From Chondrinema litorale (GTDB lineage: Bacteria; Bacteroidota; Bacteroidia; Cytophagales; Flammeovirgaceae): DNA of 64,000 nucleotides. The stretch is taken from NCBI RefSeq assembly GCF_026250525.1, contig NZ_CP111043.1, positions 1-64,000 on the forward strand, read 5' to 3'. Below, in pieces: positions 36,784-45,846 of the stretch. The notes beneath the pieces were generated by a model. That model worked only from the letters and a program-made list of their open reading frames with translations. It was not told the origin of the DNA and searched no databases. Made by a program: the position numbers and the translations under genes. The first letter of the stretch is position 1. The number at the start of each line of letters is the position of its first letter.

Positions 36784-36928
36784 AAGGCTTAACTGTTGAG
36801 ATAGTTTCTATTTTTTGCAATTTATCTTTAAACAAATTCTAAATAAGAAACTGAACTATTATTAATTTATTTATATTTTCTAAACAAAGCAAGTTGGCTT
36901 ATGAGAAAACTATAAAAACCAAGGCAGT

Positions 36929-37180
36929 ATGGAATACCAACCCATAAATTGTGGTTTCTACGATTATTTTGAAGCTGCAATTACTTTAAAAAAGAAAGTG
37001 AGTATATCTTATTTAAATACTATTGGTAAATTAGTAACTAAAGAAGTTACTCCAATTGATCTTATTAGTAAAAATAAAGAAGAGTTTTTGGTATTGGCTA
37101 ATGGTGAAAAAATTAGGCTTGACCAAATTACAGAATTCGACCAAGCTAAAAACCCTTCGGTATCTTGTTCTATTAAATAG
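36929..37180 (+). CDS. rof: Rho-binding antiterminator-like protein (Rof family)
   Basis: The 83 residues match the Rof/YaeO pattern: YQPINCGFYDYFEAA at the start, a central I-x-Y strand, and a C-terminal NGEKIRLDQITEFD. Rof binds transcription termination factor Rho and inhibits it. The Cys in PINC and the Asp/Glu-rich C terminus are conserved in the family. The gene starts in a gap divergent from ferritin and is convergent with the glycosyltransferase gene five bases downstream. Whether it inhibits Rho here is inference from family membership. Confidence 0.87.
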   Translation: MEYQPINCGFYDYFEAAITLKKKVSISYLNTIGKLVTKEVTPIDLISKNKEEFLVLANGEKIRLDQITEFDQAKNPSVSCSIK

Positions 37181-37185
37181 CGATT

Positions 37186-38169
37186 TCAAACTCTTTCAGA
37201 TACGTGATAATCGTTTCTGTTCGGAGAGTTTAAAGAAACCATTTCAGAAATAAACCCCGCTAAAAACAACTGTACCCCTATTATTAACATCACAAGCGAA
37301 AGAAAAAACAAGGGTTGAGCAACTACGTCTCTATCAGGTACTTCATTTAATATATTAGAGATATACACCTTTTCTAAAAGTATTTTCATTGCGAAAATGA
37401 ATCCTAGAAGAAAAGAAAGGGTACCCAAAGTACCGAAAAAGTGCATCGGTCTCTTCTTAAATCTAGATACAAAAGTGATCGAAAGTAAATCTAAAAAGCC
37501 AAATACAAAGCGTTCCAATCCAAATTTGGTAACTCCATATTTTCTTGCTCTGTGCTCAACTTCTTTCTCTCCTATTTTATAGAAACCATTCCATTTGGCA
37601 ATAACAGGAATATAGCGATGCATTTCACCATACACTTCTATGGTTTTAATCACCTTCGCATTGTATGATTTTAAACCACAATTAAAATCGTGTAATTTAA
37701 TACCAGAAGAAAGCTGAGTTACTTTGTTAAACAGTTTAGAAGGAATGGTCTTACTGATGGGATCGTATCTTTTTCTTTTCCACCCAGAAACTAAATCATA
37801 ACCTTCTTCGGCAATCATTCTATACAAATCTGGAATTTCATCGGGACTGTCCTGCAAGTCTGCATCCATGGTGATTACCACTTTACCTTTTGCAGCACCA
37901 AAACCGGTGTGTAAGGCAGCAGATTTACCATAATTTCTCAAAAAGCTAATGCCTCTTACTGCCGGATATTCAGTTTTTAATTTTTTAACTATCTCCCATG
38001 AGTTGTCTTTACTGCCATCATCAATCAAAATTACTTCATAAGAATATTGATTGGCTTTCATCACTTTATCAATCCATGCTACCAGCTCCGGCAAAGACTC
38101 CTCCTCATTAAACAAAGGAATTACTACTGATATTTGTGGTTGTAATTCCTCTATAGTGCTTTCTTCCAT
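37186..38169 (-). CDS. Membrane-anchored family 2 glycosyltransferase (GtrB/DPMS-like)
   Basis: A cytoplasmic GT-A domain with DDGS (50-53) and DADLQDSP (102-109), the dolichyl-phosphate-mannose-synthase layout, is followed by two membrane helices in the C-terminal third. Such enzymes transfer a sugar from a nucleotide onto a polyprenyl phosphate, for use outside the membrane. The sugar is unknown. It is downstream of a DUF4199 membrane protein on the same strand, with 170 nt between. Confidence 0.93.
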   Translation of the reverse strand: MEESTIEELQPQISVVIPLFNEEESLPELVAWIDKVMKANQYSYEVILIDDGSKDNSWEIVKKLKTEYPAVRGISFLRNYGKSAALHTGFGAAKGKVVITMDADLQDSPDEIPDLYRMIAEEGYDLVSGWKRKRYDPISKTIPSKLFNKVTQLSSGIKLHDFNCGLKSYNAKVIKTIEVYGEMHRYIPVIAKWNGFYKIGEKEVEHRARKYGVTKFGLERFVFGFLDLLSITFVSRFKKRPMHFFGTLGTLSFLLGFIFAMKILLEKVYISNILNEVPDRDVVAQPLFFLSLVMLIIGVQLFLAGFISEMVSLNSPNRNDYHVSERV

Positions 38170-38339
38170 GTAAAACCTCTTTTACAAGTTTATTCGTTAA
38201 GATTTTCTCAACCAATATACTTGTTTATTATATCAAACAAGAAAATTAGTAATAACAAAAAATTACCGACTATTAACCGGTAAAATTTAATTTATGCAAA
38301 TGTATAAATACTCATCTTCCTTTTCCAGATTTTTAGGTT

Positions 38340-38858
38340 TTAATAGTAATCAGGGTTATCTTTTTTGAAAATTAATGACATTATAAGTGAAATAAGGAAT
38401 CCAAAAAACATTGTTGTAAAGAATCCGATTACTACAATCATCTCAGGAGTAGTGAAACTCGCTGTCATCGACAATGCCTGCTCAATTTGAGCATCTGTCA
38501 AATCAGGATTTCTAGACATTTCCTCTCTTGCATTGTCTACAATCAACTGAAGCATTGAATCATCAATAAATTTTAGATAGAAGTAACTAAAGATATTAGA
38601 ACAAATAGTGGAGATTAAAAAAACAAACATACCCAGGCCAATGCCTTGCCCGAGTTTCATATATCCATTATTTAAGCCTTTAAATTCTTTGTAAGCGAAC
38701 ACTAGCATTATTATCATAAACACAAATGATAAATACCCTAATGATTGTTCTGCAGCTAAATCTAAAACTTGTAGTAACAAACCGTATACAATTAGAAAAA
38801 TACCTAGTATAAGACCGTATTTTACTCCAACTGACTTAATAGATGCTTGATCTTCCAT
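38340..38858 (-). CDS. DUF4199 membrane protein
   Basis: Four predicted membrane helices, a hydrophilic loop with DNAREEMSRNPDLTDAQIEQ between helices three and four, and the KYGLILG beginning are typical for DUF4199, a family widespread in Bacteroidota and often placed next to glycosyltransferases. Function is unknown. It is adjacent to the GtrB-like gene, which supports a shared role in envelope sugar transfer, but this is only proximity. Confidence 0.85.
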   Translation of the reverse strand: MEDQASIKSVGVKYGLILGIFLIVYGLLLQVLDLAAEQSLGYLSFVFMIIMLVFAYKEFKGLNNGYMKLGQGIGLGMFVFLISTICSNIFSYFYLKFIDDSMLQLIVDNAREEMSRNPDLTDAQIEQALSMTASFTTPEMIVVIGFFTTMFFGFLISLIMSLIFKKDNPDYY

Positions 38859-38885
38859 TCTTTTAAACTTTAAAATAATTTTGAT

Positions 38886-39737
38886 TTAATTTAATTTCCA
38901 GTTGTCTGCATTAATTTTAATTCTATCTCCTTCTTCGGGCAGACTATCTATTGAAGGGATATTTATAGTAAATAGACTATCTCCTAATAATATTTGCATA
39001 GTATTTTGCGACAAATCTATGCTTATGACTTCAGCATCTATACCACCATTTTTCTCAATATTTGTCCCCAACACATCTTTAATTTTGCCAAAAGTCTTCA
39101 TTTTACCCTCATCTACAATAATAATATGATCTGCTAACCGAATAGCTTCAGCTGCATCATGTGTTACAATTAATACTGTAGTTGGATATTTAGCCAATAG
39201 TAGCTTGAGGTCTTGTTGTAAGCGATCTCGCAGTTGGTTATCTAAAGCAGAAAGAGGCTCGTCTAGTAAAAGTAACTCTGGTTTTCTAATAACCGCTCTG
39301 GCTAGAGCAACTCTTTGCTGCTGCCCACCAGAAAGATGCGTTGGCTTTATATTTTCTAATGCTTTTAAATCTATTATTTCCAATAATTCGTTCACAATGT
39401 CAGCATTTCTATCTTCTTTTCGCAATGCAAAAGTCAGATTTTCTTTTACTGTCATGTTCGGAAATAAAGCATACTCTTGAAACAAAAAACCTATACTTCT
39501 CTTTTGAGGAACAAGATTGATTTTTTTAACACTATCGTACCAACATGCATCATTTATCTTTAAATATCCATCGTCTGGTTTAAGTAAGCCAGCAAACATT
39601 TTTAATAAACTAGTCTTACCTTCTCCAGAACCACCCATAATAGCAGTAACAGAGTTTGCTGGTAAACTGGCAGATAGTCTAAATTGTAGTTGTCCGCTGT
39701 GATGATGTAGTTTTTTCTTGAAACTAAACTGAAGCAT
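38886..39737 (-). CDS. modC: Molybdate ABC transporter ATP-binding protein
   Basis: ATPase of the molybdate (or tungstate) importer. Walker A GGSGEGKT is at 35-42, the signature HLSGGQQQR near 135, and Walker B LLLLDEPLSALD after it. The C-terminal 65 residues are a TOBE/Mop-like domain (INIPSIDSLPEEGDRIKI), which in ModC proteins binds oxyanion. The gene is 49 nt downstream of modB on the same strand. The periplasmic binding protein is not encoded alongside. Confidence 0.9.
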   Translation of the reverse strand: MLQFSFKKKLHHHSGQLQFRLSASLPANSVTAIMGGSGEGKTSLLKMFAGLLKPDDGYLKINDACWYDSVKKINLVPQKRSIGFLFQEYALFPNMTVKENLTFALRKEDRNADIVNELLEIIDLKALENIKPTHLSGGQQQRVALARAVIRKPELLLLDEPLSALDNQLRDRLQQDLKLLLAKYPTTVLIVTHDAAEAIRLADHIIIVDEGKMKTFGKIKDVLGTNIEKNGGIDAEVISIDLSQNTMQILLGDSLFTINIPSIDSLPEEGDRIKINADNWKLN

Positions 39738-39786
39738 GTTTATAATTAATCAGTATACACGATTAGTAGCAGTTGTATGCGAAAAA

Positions 39787-40467
39787 TTACAGATTGATGT
39801 TATTTTTTCTTGAATTAAAGAAGTTTACAAAGAATAAAACAGATAATGAGAAAATGAGTAAGATGATAGAATAAACATTTGCAGAATCGTAATTGAGCAT
39901 TTCAACCTCATTATAAATCGCTATGGAAGCGACTCTAGTCTCATCTGGTATATTTCCACCAATCATTAAAATTACACCAAACTCGCCAATTGTATGAGCA
40001 AAAGACATAGTGATACCCACAATTACAGAAGATTTAATATTGGGTAACATTACTTTTGTAAAAGTCTGCCATTGGGTTTTGCCTAGTGTATAGGCAGCAT
40101 CTTCGTAATAGGTAGGTAAATTCTCTACAGCAGATAAAATAGGATTTACTATAAAAGGCAAGCTAAAAATTACTGAACCAAGTAATATTCCAGCAAATGA
40201 AAATACCAACTGGATATTAAAAAAGTCTTCAAAAAAACTCCCTAGTAAGCTGTCTGGATTAAATGCTACTAATAGGTAATAACCTAAAACTGTAGGAGGC
40301 AAAACCAATGGTAAACTCACCAGTGATTTGACTATAGATATTAACCAATAACCTTTTAATTTAAAGTGGATTAAATAAACTATAAATATCCCTAAAACCA
40401 ATAAAATGCATGTTGTAATTGTAGCCAACTTGAAACTTAGCCATAGTGGTGAAAAAGATATTTCCAT
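39787..40467 (-). CDS. modB: Molybdate ABC transporter permease
   Basis: A 226-residue inner-membrane permease with the EAA loop (EDAAYTLGKTQWQTFTKV) near 141-158 that contacts ModC, and the ModB-type LPLVLPPTVLGYYLL segment at 52-66. Several hydrophobic helices span the protein. Together with modC it makes the transport core. It ends 49 nt before modC; the upstream neighbour is a histidine kinase, not the binding protein ModA. Confidence 0.9.
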   Translation of the reverse strand: MEISFSPLWLSFKLATITTCILLVLGIFIVYLIHFKLKGYWLISIVKSLVSLPLVLPPTVLGYYLLVAFNPDSLLGSFFEDFFNIQLVFSFAGILLGSVIFSLPFIVNPILSAVENLPTYYEDAAYTLGKTQWQTFTKVMLPNIKSSVIVGITMSFAHTIGEFGVILMIGGNIPDETRVASIAIYNEVEMLNYDSANVYSIILLIFSLSVLFFVNFFNSRKNNINL

Positions 40468-40508
40468 GGCTTAAAATTACAGCGAAAAAATATGAATTAT
40501 CTTTTTTA

Positions 40509-42593
40509 TTAGTGAGAAGTGCTATTATTCTCTTTAAAAAGAGGGATTGTAAAATAAAAAACAGTTCCTTTATAAAGCTCACTTTCAGCCCAGATTTTAC
40601 CTCCATTTACTTCTGCAAACTCTTTGCATAGCTTAAGCCCTAAGCCCGTACCTTTTTCTCCTTTAGTACCAGTAGTAGTATGTTTTGTTTCTATTCTAAA
40701 CAGTTTATCTTTTATATCTTCTGTAAACCCTAAACCCTCATCTTTTACAGAAATAGTCACAAAATTTTGCTCAACTGATGCATCTATAAAAATTTCTTTT
40801 TCTGTATTTGAAAACTTAATGGCATTAGAAATTAAATTCCTCATAACAGTATCAAACAGATTTTTATCTCCAAAAACGAATACATTTTCTGAATTGTTGA
40901 TGATACTAATATTTTTAGGTGCCGCCATTCCTTCAAGCTGATTTATATTAAGACTTATCTGATTTCTCAATATAAATTTTTCTTTATAAGTCTCTAGCGT
41001 TCCCATTTGAGAGCGAGCCCATTGCAATAAATTATCTAATAAACTGTAAAGACTTTTGGTTTGCTTTTCTAAATCTCTACCTAATGTTACTAATTCTTCT
41101 CTAGATAACAGATTAATATTATTTGCAAGCAACTGTGTAAAAGCAAACATCGAATTAATCGGCCCTCTTACATCATGCGCTAAAATCGAAATGAATTTAT
41201 CTTTATTATCATTCAGTTTAACAAGCCTTTCTTTTTGCGATTCTATATTATCTCTTTGACTTAGAATCTCTTCATTTTTAGCGTTTAGCTCTTGAAGTGT
41301 AAATGCCAATTCTTCTGTACGCTCTTGTACTTGTTTTTCTAGTTTAAAATGTAATTGATGCTGAAGCTTTAAATTCTCTTCGTAGATCATACCTCTCTCA
41401 TCGGTAATTTTCTTTTTCTCAAACCAACTTCTGTCAATTAATGCAATAGATAATAAAGTTGACTCTAGTAATATACCAATTTCAGCACCGTGGATAGTAA
41501 TAAAGCTTCTTTCGAATAAATGATAGTTCTCTAATATGACAGGTATTAAAAACAAGAAATAAAACAAATAACCAATTATGTAAAATCTGGCTGCTCTATG
41601 TCCCTTACTATACCTAATAAATGCAGCAAACATCATAAATAGAATAAAAGCTAATGCATTAAACTCAAGCAGCGAATTAATAATTAGAAAATCTACATAG
41701 AAACTTATAAAACCTACTAAAACCGTAAATCCAACTAGAGGAAAATAGACGAATTGAAGGAATTTCTTTTCGTTGTTTAACTTCAAAAATTCATAGGCAA
41801 ACCATAACCCAAAAAGAATTGTAAAAAGAAGCACTTGTAAATATGCTACGTTGTACCATCCACCAACATTTCTTAAAACTAATGCAGATATATGTCCTGA
41901 TAAAAATACATTCAACAATAAATTGAATGAAACATAAAAGACATAAATAATAAATGATCTCTCTTTGAGAAAGAAAAATATAATGAGGTTTATAATTATA
42001 ATTATGCATATAATACCGAAAAAGCTACCATAATACATTTCATAACTTTTTACTTCCTTTATCAAGCCTTCCTGATCAAATAAATTAAATCGAAGTATGA
42101 TTGCATTAGCTGTTTTCACTTTAAAGTAAAGTGTTTTTCTTAGCTCATTATTCTCTACAGGAAAAATAAAGGTTTCGTAATGTAAGAGTCTATTATTATA
42201 AGGTCTTAGAGAGCCTGTTTCTACCTTATGCCATTCAATATTTTTTTCATAGAAATAGTCTATATAATCGATACTTGGATAGTCTATTTCCAAAAAGTAT
42301 TTCTTCTGAATTGAATCTGAAAATATTAATTCTGCTTTAATCCAATAAGTGAATGAGTTTTTTCCAAAATTTACTGAGTTTGTAGCTATTGGTTGAAAAT
42401 TTATATCATTAGATAAGCAGGAGTCAATATCTATTGCCTCAGATGTGTCTTCGAAATAACTGAGCTTTAATTCTGGGAGGTTTTCATTCGCAAAAGCATA
42501 ACTATCGCACATATAATTGTATATGCACAATAGTAATAGCGTTTTCGAAATAATAGATGAATTAAATAGCACAGCGCAAAAGTATATTCTCAC
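40509..42593 (-). CDS. 7TMR-DISM sensor histidine kinase
   Basis: A signal-like leader is followed by a periplasmic 7TMR-DISMED2 beta domain (about 45-180, with YWIKAELIFSD-type strands), seven membrane helices (about 190-400), a coiled linker, and a HisKA-HATPase kinase whose phospho-accepting His is H473 in HDVRGP. The N-box and the GxGLG loop of the ATPase (TGTKGEKGTGLGLKLC) are present. It senses an unknown extracellular cue. No response regulator is adjacent, so the partner lies elsewhere. It ends 41 nt before modB on the same strand. Confidence 0.9.
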   Translation of the reverse strand: MRIYFCAVLFNSSIISKTLLLLCIYNYMCDSYAFANENLPELKLSYFEDTSEAIDIDSCLSNDINFQPIATNSVNFGKNSFTYWIKAELIFSDSIQKKYFLEIDYPSIDYIDYFYEKNIEWHKVETGSLRPYNNRLLHYETFIFPVENNELRKTLYFKVKTANAIILRFNLFDQEGLIKEVKSYEMYYGSFFGIICIIIIINLIIFFFLKERSFIIYVFYVSFNLLLNVFLSGHISALVLRNVGGWYNVAYLQVLLFTILFGLWFAYEFLKLNNEKKFLQFVYFPLVGFTVLVGFISFYVDFLIINSLLEFNALAFILFMMFAAFIRYSKGHRAARFYIIGYLFYFLFLIPVILENYHLFERSFITIHGAEIGILLESTLLSIALIDRSWFEKKKITDERGMIYEENLKLQHQLHFKLEKQVQERTEELAFTLQELNAKNEEILSQRDNIESQKERLVKLNDNKDKFISILAHDVRGPINSMFAFTQLLANNINLLSREELVTLGRDLEKQTKSLYSLLDNLLQWARSQMGTLETYKEKFILRNQISLNINQLEGMAAPKNISIINNSENVFVFGDKNLFDTVMRNLISNAIKFSNTEKEIFIDASVEQNFVTISVKDEGLGFTEDIKDKLFRIETKHTTTGTKGEKGTGLGLKLCKEFAEVNGGKIWAESELYKGTVFYFTIPLFKENNSTSH

Positions 42594-42720
42594 TAATTTT
42601 ACAATATTAATGAGCTTTTATTGTAAGTAAACCACTTACATTAACAATTGAAAATATGTTAATAAGTAAAGATTCTTTTGTACTAAAAAATTATAGATAT
42701 CATTTAAAGAAAATCCTAGA

Positions 42721-43185
42721 CTAAAGGATCTTCTTAAGGTCTGCTGGAGAATAATTTACAGATTTAAGTGTTTTGTCATCACCTTTTCTGTAAACTAAGT
42801 ACAATCCATCTATTTCTTTGTAATAAGATTCTGTATCTCTTTCATTTTTGTAATACTCAACTGTTTTTTGTGCTTCTTCTTCGGTTTTACAAGCCTTAGA
42901 CATATTTGAACGCTGTACTTCATCAAACAACTCTTTGAATTTATCTCCTAGACCAAATTCTAGTACAGCTCCAGAGAGTACATATTGAATGTCGCAAAGT
43001 GCATCTGCCACTTCTACTAAATCTTTATTTGCAATAGCTTCCTCTAGCTCTTTTAATTCTTCGGCAATTAAAGAAACTCTTAAAGCACAACGCTCGGGTG
43101 CTGGAATAACTGGTTCTGCTTCAATTGGGTGTTTAAATGTTTTATGAAATTCGGCTACACTCTTTAGCGATTCAGGAGACTTCAT
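42721..43185 (-). CDS. All-alpha NTP pyrophosphohydrolase (MazG-like)
   Basis: The MazG/HisE-type magnesium site is visible: EELKELEEA (73-81 region) with a following EVADALCDIQY. It would hydrolyse non-canonical or excess nucleoside triphosphates to monophosphate and pyrophosphate. The C-terminal 60 residues (SYYKEIDGLYLVYRKGDDKTLKSVNYSP) look like a small beta extension carried by phage-like and bacterial homologues. At 154 residues it is a single-domain, housekeeping-sanitation type. Confidence 0.86.
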   Translation of the reverse strand: MKSPESLKSVAEFHKTFKHPIEAEPVIPAPERCALRVSLIAEELKELEEAIANKDLVEVADALCDIQYVLSGAVLEFGLGDKFKELFDEVQRSNMSKACKTEEEAQKTVEYYKNERDTESYYKEIDGLYLVYRKGDDKTLKSVNYSPADLKKIL

Positions 43186-43301
43186 TTAGTTTATTTTAAT
43201 ATTCTTTAATATATAAAGGCGCAAAAATATAAAATTTGTTTACCATGCTACTATACAGCAAAAATGATTTTCAGATTAACTCACTATAATTACTAAAAAG
43301 T

Positions 43302-43309
43302 TAACTTTG
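43302..43309 (+). promoter_or_regulatory. Possible -7 box (TAACTTTG)
   Basis: An exact TAnnTTTG match 63 nt before the ATG of the small acidic protein gene, without a clear -33 element. Weak. Confidence 0.35.
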
Positions 43310-43372
43310 CGGTAAAATCTGTTGGTAGATATCACGAAATAATTCAGCTTTTTTAATTTTAAATTAGAAGTT

Positions 43373-43639
43373 ATGAGCAAAGAAGAAAATAAAAAACACG
43401 ACGAATTAGACTGGGAATCTCTAGAAAGAGAAGACAGACTTGCTGGTCCACAAAAAGATGTAGAAGATTACGATATTAATGCGATAGAAGCAGAGAAACA
43501 AAATCTAACTGAAGAGGACAAAAGCTCTCCTTATCCAGATGATTTTTTGGCAGACATCAATCTATTAAACAAATCAATCAAAAACAGTCAGCAAAAATTT
43601 AAAACAGAAGCTGAATTGGACGAAGAAGAAGAGGAATAA
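43373..43639 (+). CDS. Small acidic protein of unknown function
   Basis: 88 residues, strongly acidic, no signal and no recognised domain. Sequence of the type MSKEENKKHDELDWESLEREDRL is shared, as a pattern, by small hypothetical proteins of the phylum. It ends one base before the convergent recG gene, so the two stops are almost in contact. Codon use and an even amino-acid composition support a real gene. Confidence 0.7.
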   Translation: MSKEENKKHDELDWESLEREDRLAGPQKDVEDYDINAIEAEKQNLTEEDKSSPYPDDFLADINLLNKSIKNSQQKFKTEAELDEEEEE

Positions 43640-43640
43640 A

Positions 43641-45731
43641 TCAACTTATTCTACTCCAGTTTGTAGGTGCTTTATTGATTTTATCTAACTGTACTTTTAG
43701 CAGACTGTTTTTATCAGAACTTAAAGTAGGGTCTTCTTCCAGAATTTCTCTGGCAAGGGCCCTTGCTTCTTTAATAACCTTACCGTCTCTGGCAATATCT
43801 GCAAATTTTAAGTTTACCACTCCACTCTGTTGTGTGCCACTTATATCACCAGGTCCTCTTAGTTTTAAATCAACATCAGCTATTTCAAAACCATTATTTG
43901 TATCGGTCATGGTTTTAATTCTGATTTTCCCCTCTTTACTAAGTTTATAACTAGTCATTAAAATACAGTAAGATTGCTCGCCTCCTCGCCCTACTCTCCC
44001 TCTAAGCTGGTGCAATTGTGCTAAGCCAAATTTTTCGGCATTTTCTATTACCATTACAGTCGCATTTGGCACATTTACTCCTACCTCAATAACTGTAGTT
44101 GCAACCATAATTTGGGTTTCTCCTTTTACAAAGCGCTGCATTTCAAAGTCTTTATCAGCCGCTTTCATTTTACCATGCACAATGGAAATATGAAAATCTG
44201 GAAAAGCTCGACAAACACTTTCGTAACCATCTTCCAAATTTTTGTAATCCAGTTTTTCAGACTCCTCAATTAAAGGATAAACTATATATGTCTGTCTGCC
44301 TTGCTCAATTTGCTCTTTTATAAAACCAAATAATCTTAAACGATTACTATCAAACAAGTGAGAGGTTTGTATGGGCTTTCTTCCGGCTGGTAATTCATCA
44401 ATTTGAGAAACATCTAAATCTCCATATAATGTCATTGCCAAAGTTCGGGGTATTGGTGTGGCTGTCATCACCAAAATATGCGGAAAAGCTTCGCTTTGTT
44501 TTTGCCAAAGTTTAGCTCGCTGAGCTACTCCGAATCGGTGTTGCTCGTCAATTATACAAAGTCCTAGGTTTTTAAAATCAACCGTATCTTCGATAAGTGC
44601 ATGTGTCCCTACAATTATTTTTAGATTTCCGCTGAGCAAATCTTCGTGAATTACCTTTCGCTCAGATTTTTTTGAGGAACCAGTTAGTTTCGCAATGGTA
44701 ATCCCCAATTTATCTGCAAATTCTTTTAAGCCATTGTAATGCTGATCTGCAAGAATTTCTGTAGGTGCCATTAAGCATGCTTGTGCATCATTATCGATGG
44801 CAATTAGCATACAAATAAATGCGACAATGGTTTTACCACTTCCCACATCACCTTGCAAAAGGCGATTCATTTGTTTGCCAGATTTAAAATCGCTGTAAAT
44901 CTCTTTTACTACTCTCTTCTGCGCATTTGTGAGATCAAATGGAAGATGGTTTTTATAGAAATCTGTAAGTGTGGGTACTTTATCGAAAACCTGTCCTCTA
45001 AACTTTTCAACTCTTAATAATTTGAGCGAAAGCAGTTGCAGTTGAATTAAAAAAAGCTCTTCAAACTTTAATCTAGCTACAGCTCGAGCAAGAATTTTTG
45101 CATCTGAAGGATAATGTAGATTATTGATGGCTTGATCTCTGGCTATAAAACCATATCTACTAATAATTTCTTCTGGAAGTGATTCTGTGATGTGTTTTAC
45201 TGCTTCAGGAAGCAAGTTTTTAATCAGCTTAGAAATGCCTCTAGAATCCAGAAACTTGTTTTTAAGCTTTTCAGTTGTGCTGTAAACAGGTTCTAAGCCA
45301 CCCTTTTGTTCGGTTTCGATTGTTACCTCTTCTAACTCAGGATGACTAATGCTCATGGTTCGGCCAAACCTTTGTGGTTTGCCAAAAGCAATGTATTCGT
45401 AACCGGGTTTTAACTTCTTCGATATCCATGGAATGCCCTGAAACCAAACTAAATCTACTGCACCAGAACCATCATCGAAACGAGCAACCAATCTTTTTTT
45501 CCTCCTTTCACCGACTGTACTCACATTTACAATACGGCCTTTTAATTGTACATAAGGAAGATTTTCATGAATCTCGCTGATGCTATAAAATTTTGTGCGG
45601 TCTTCATGTCTGAATGGGAAGTGCTGAATTAGATCTCCAAAAGTAAAAATACTCAACTCTGTTTTGAGTAAATCAGCTTTTTGAGGTCCTACACCTTTTA
45701 GGAATTCTATTTTAGTATCGAAGAATGCCAA
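43641..45731 (-). CDS. recG: ATP-dependent DNA helicase RecG
   Basis: RecG remodels stalled replication forks and Holliday junctions. The 696-residue protein starts with the wedge/OB domain, and has Walker A GDVGSGKT, DEQH box (IIDEQHRFG), motif III MTATPIPRTLA and the C-terminal ELPAGRKPIQT and QLRGRVGRG motifs in order. The family length is normal. It has a 115-nt gap to the upstream phosphatase gene. Confidence 0.97.
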   Translation of the reverse strand: MAFFDTKIEFLKGVGPQKADLLKTELSIFTFGDLIQHFPFRHEDRTKFYSISEIHENLPYVQLKGRIVNVSTVGERRKKRLVARFDDGSGAVDLVWFQGIPWISKKLKPGYEYIAFGKPQRFGRTMSISHPELEEVTIETEQKGGLEPVYSTTEKLKNKFLDSRGISKLIKNLLPEAVKHITESLPEEIISRYGFIARDQAINNLHYPSDAKILARAVARLKFEELFLIQLQLLSLKLLRVEKFRGQVFDKVPTLTDFYKNHLPFDLTNAQKRVVKEIYSDFKSGKQMNRLLQGDVGSGKTIVAFICMLIAIDNDAQACLMAPTEILADQHYNGLKEFADKLGITIAKLTGSSKKSERKVIHEDLLSGNLKIIVGTHALIEDTVDFKNLGLCIIDEQHRFGVAQRAKLWQKQSEAFPHILVMTATPIPRTLAMTLYGDLDVSQIDELPAGRKPIQTSHLFDSNRLRLFGFIKEQIEQGRQTYIVYPLIEESEKLDYKNLEDGYESVCRAFPDFHISIVHGKMKAADKDFEMQRFVKGETQIMVATTVIEVGVNVPNATVMVIENAEKFGLAQLHQLRGRVGRGGEQSYCILMTSYKLSKEGKIRIKTMTDTNNGFEIADVDLKLRGPGDISGTQQSGVVNLKFADIARDGKVIKEARALAREILEEDPTLSSDKNSLLKVQLDKINKAPTNWSRIS

Positions 45732-45846
45732 GTTTCTAGTTTAATGAATCTCTGCAATTATAATAGGCTTTCTCGATAAAAAAATAATGAATTTTGATTT
45801 TTTAAAGAATTGACAGAATATCTTCCTGTAAAATAGTATAAAACGC

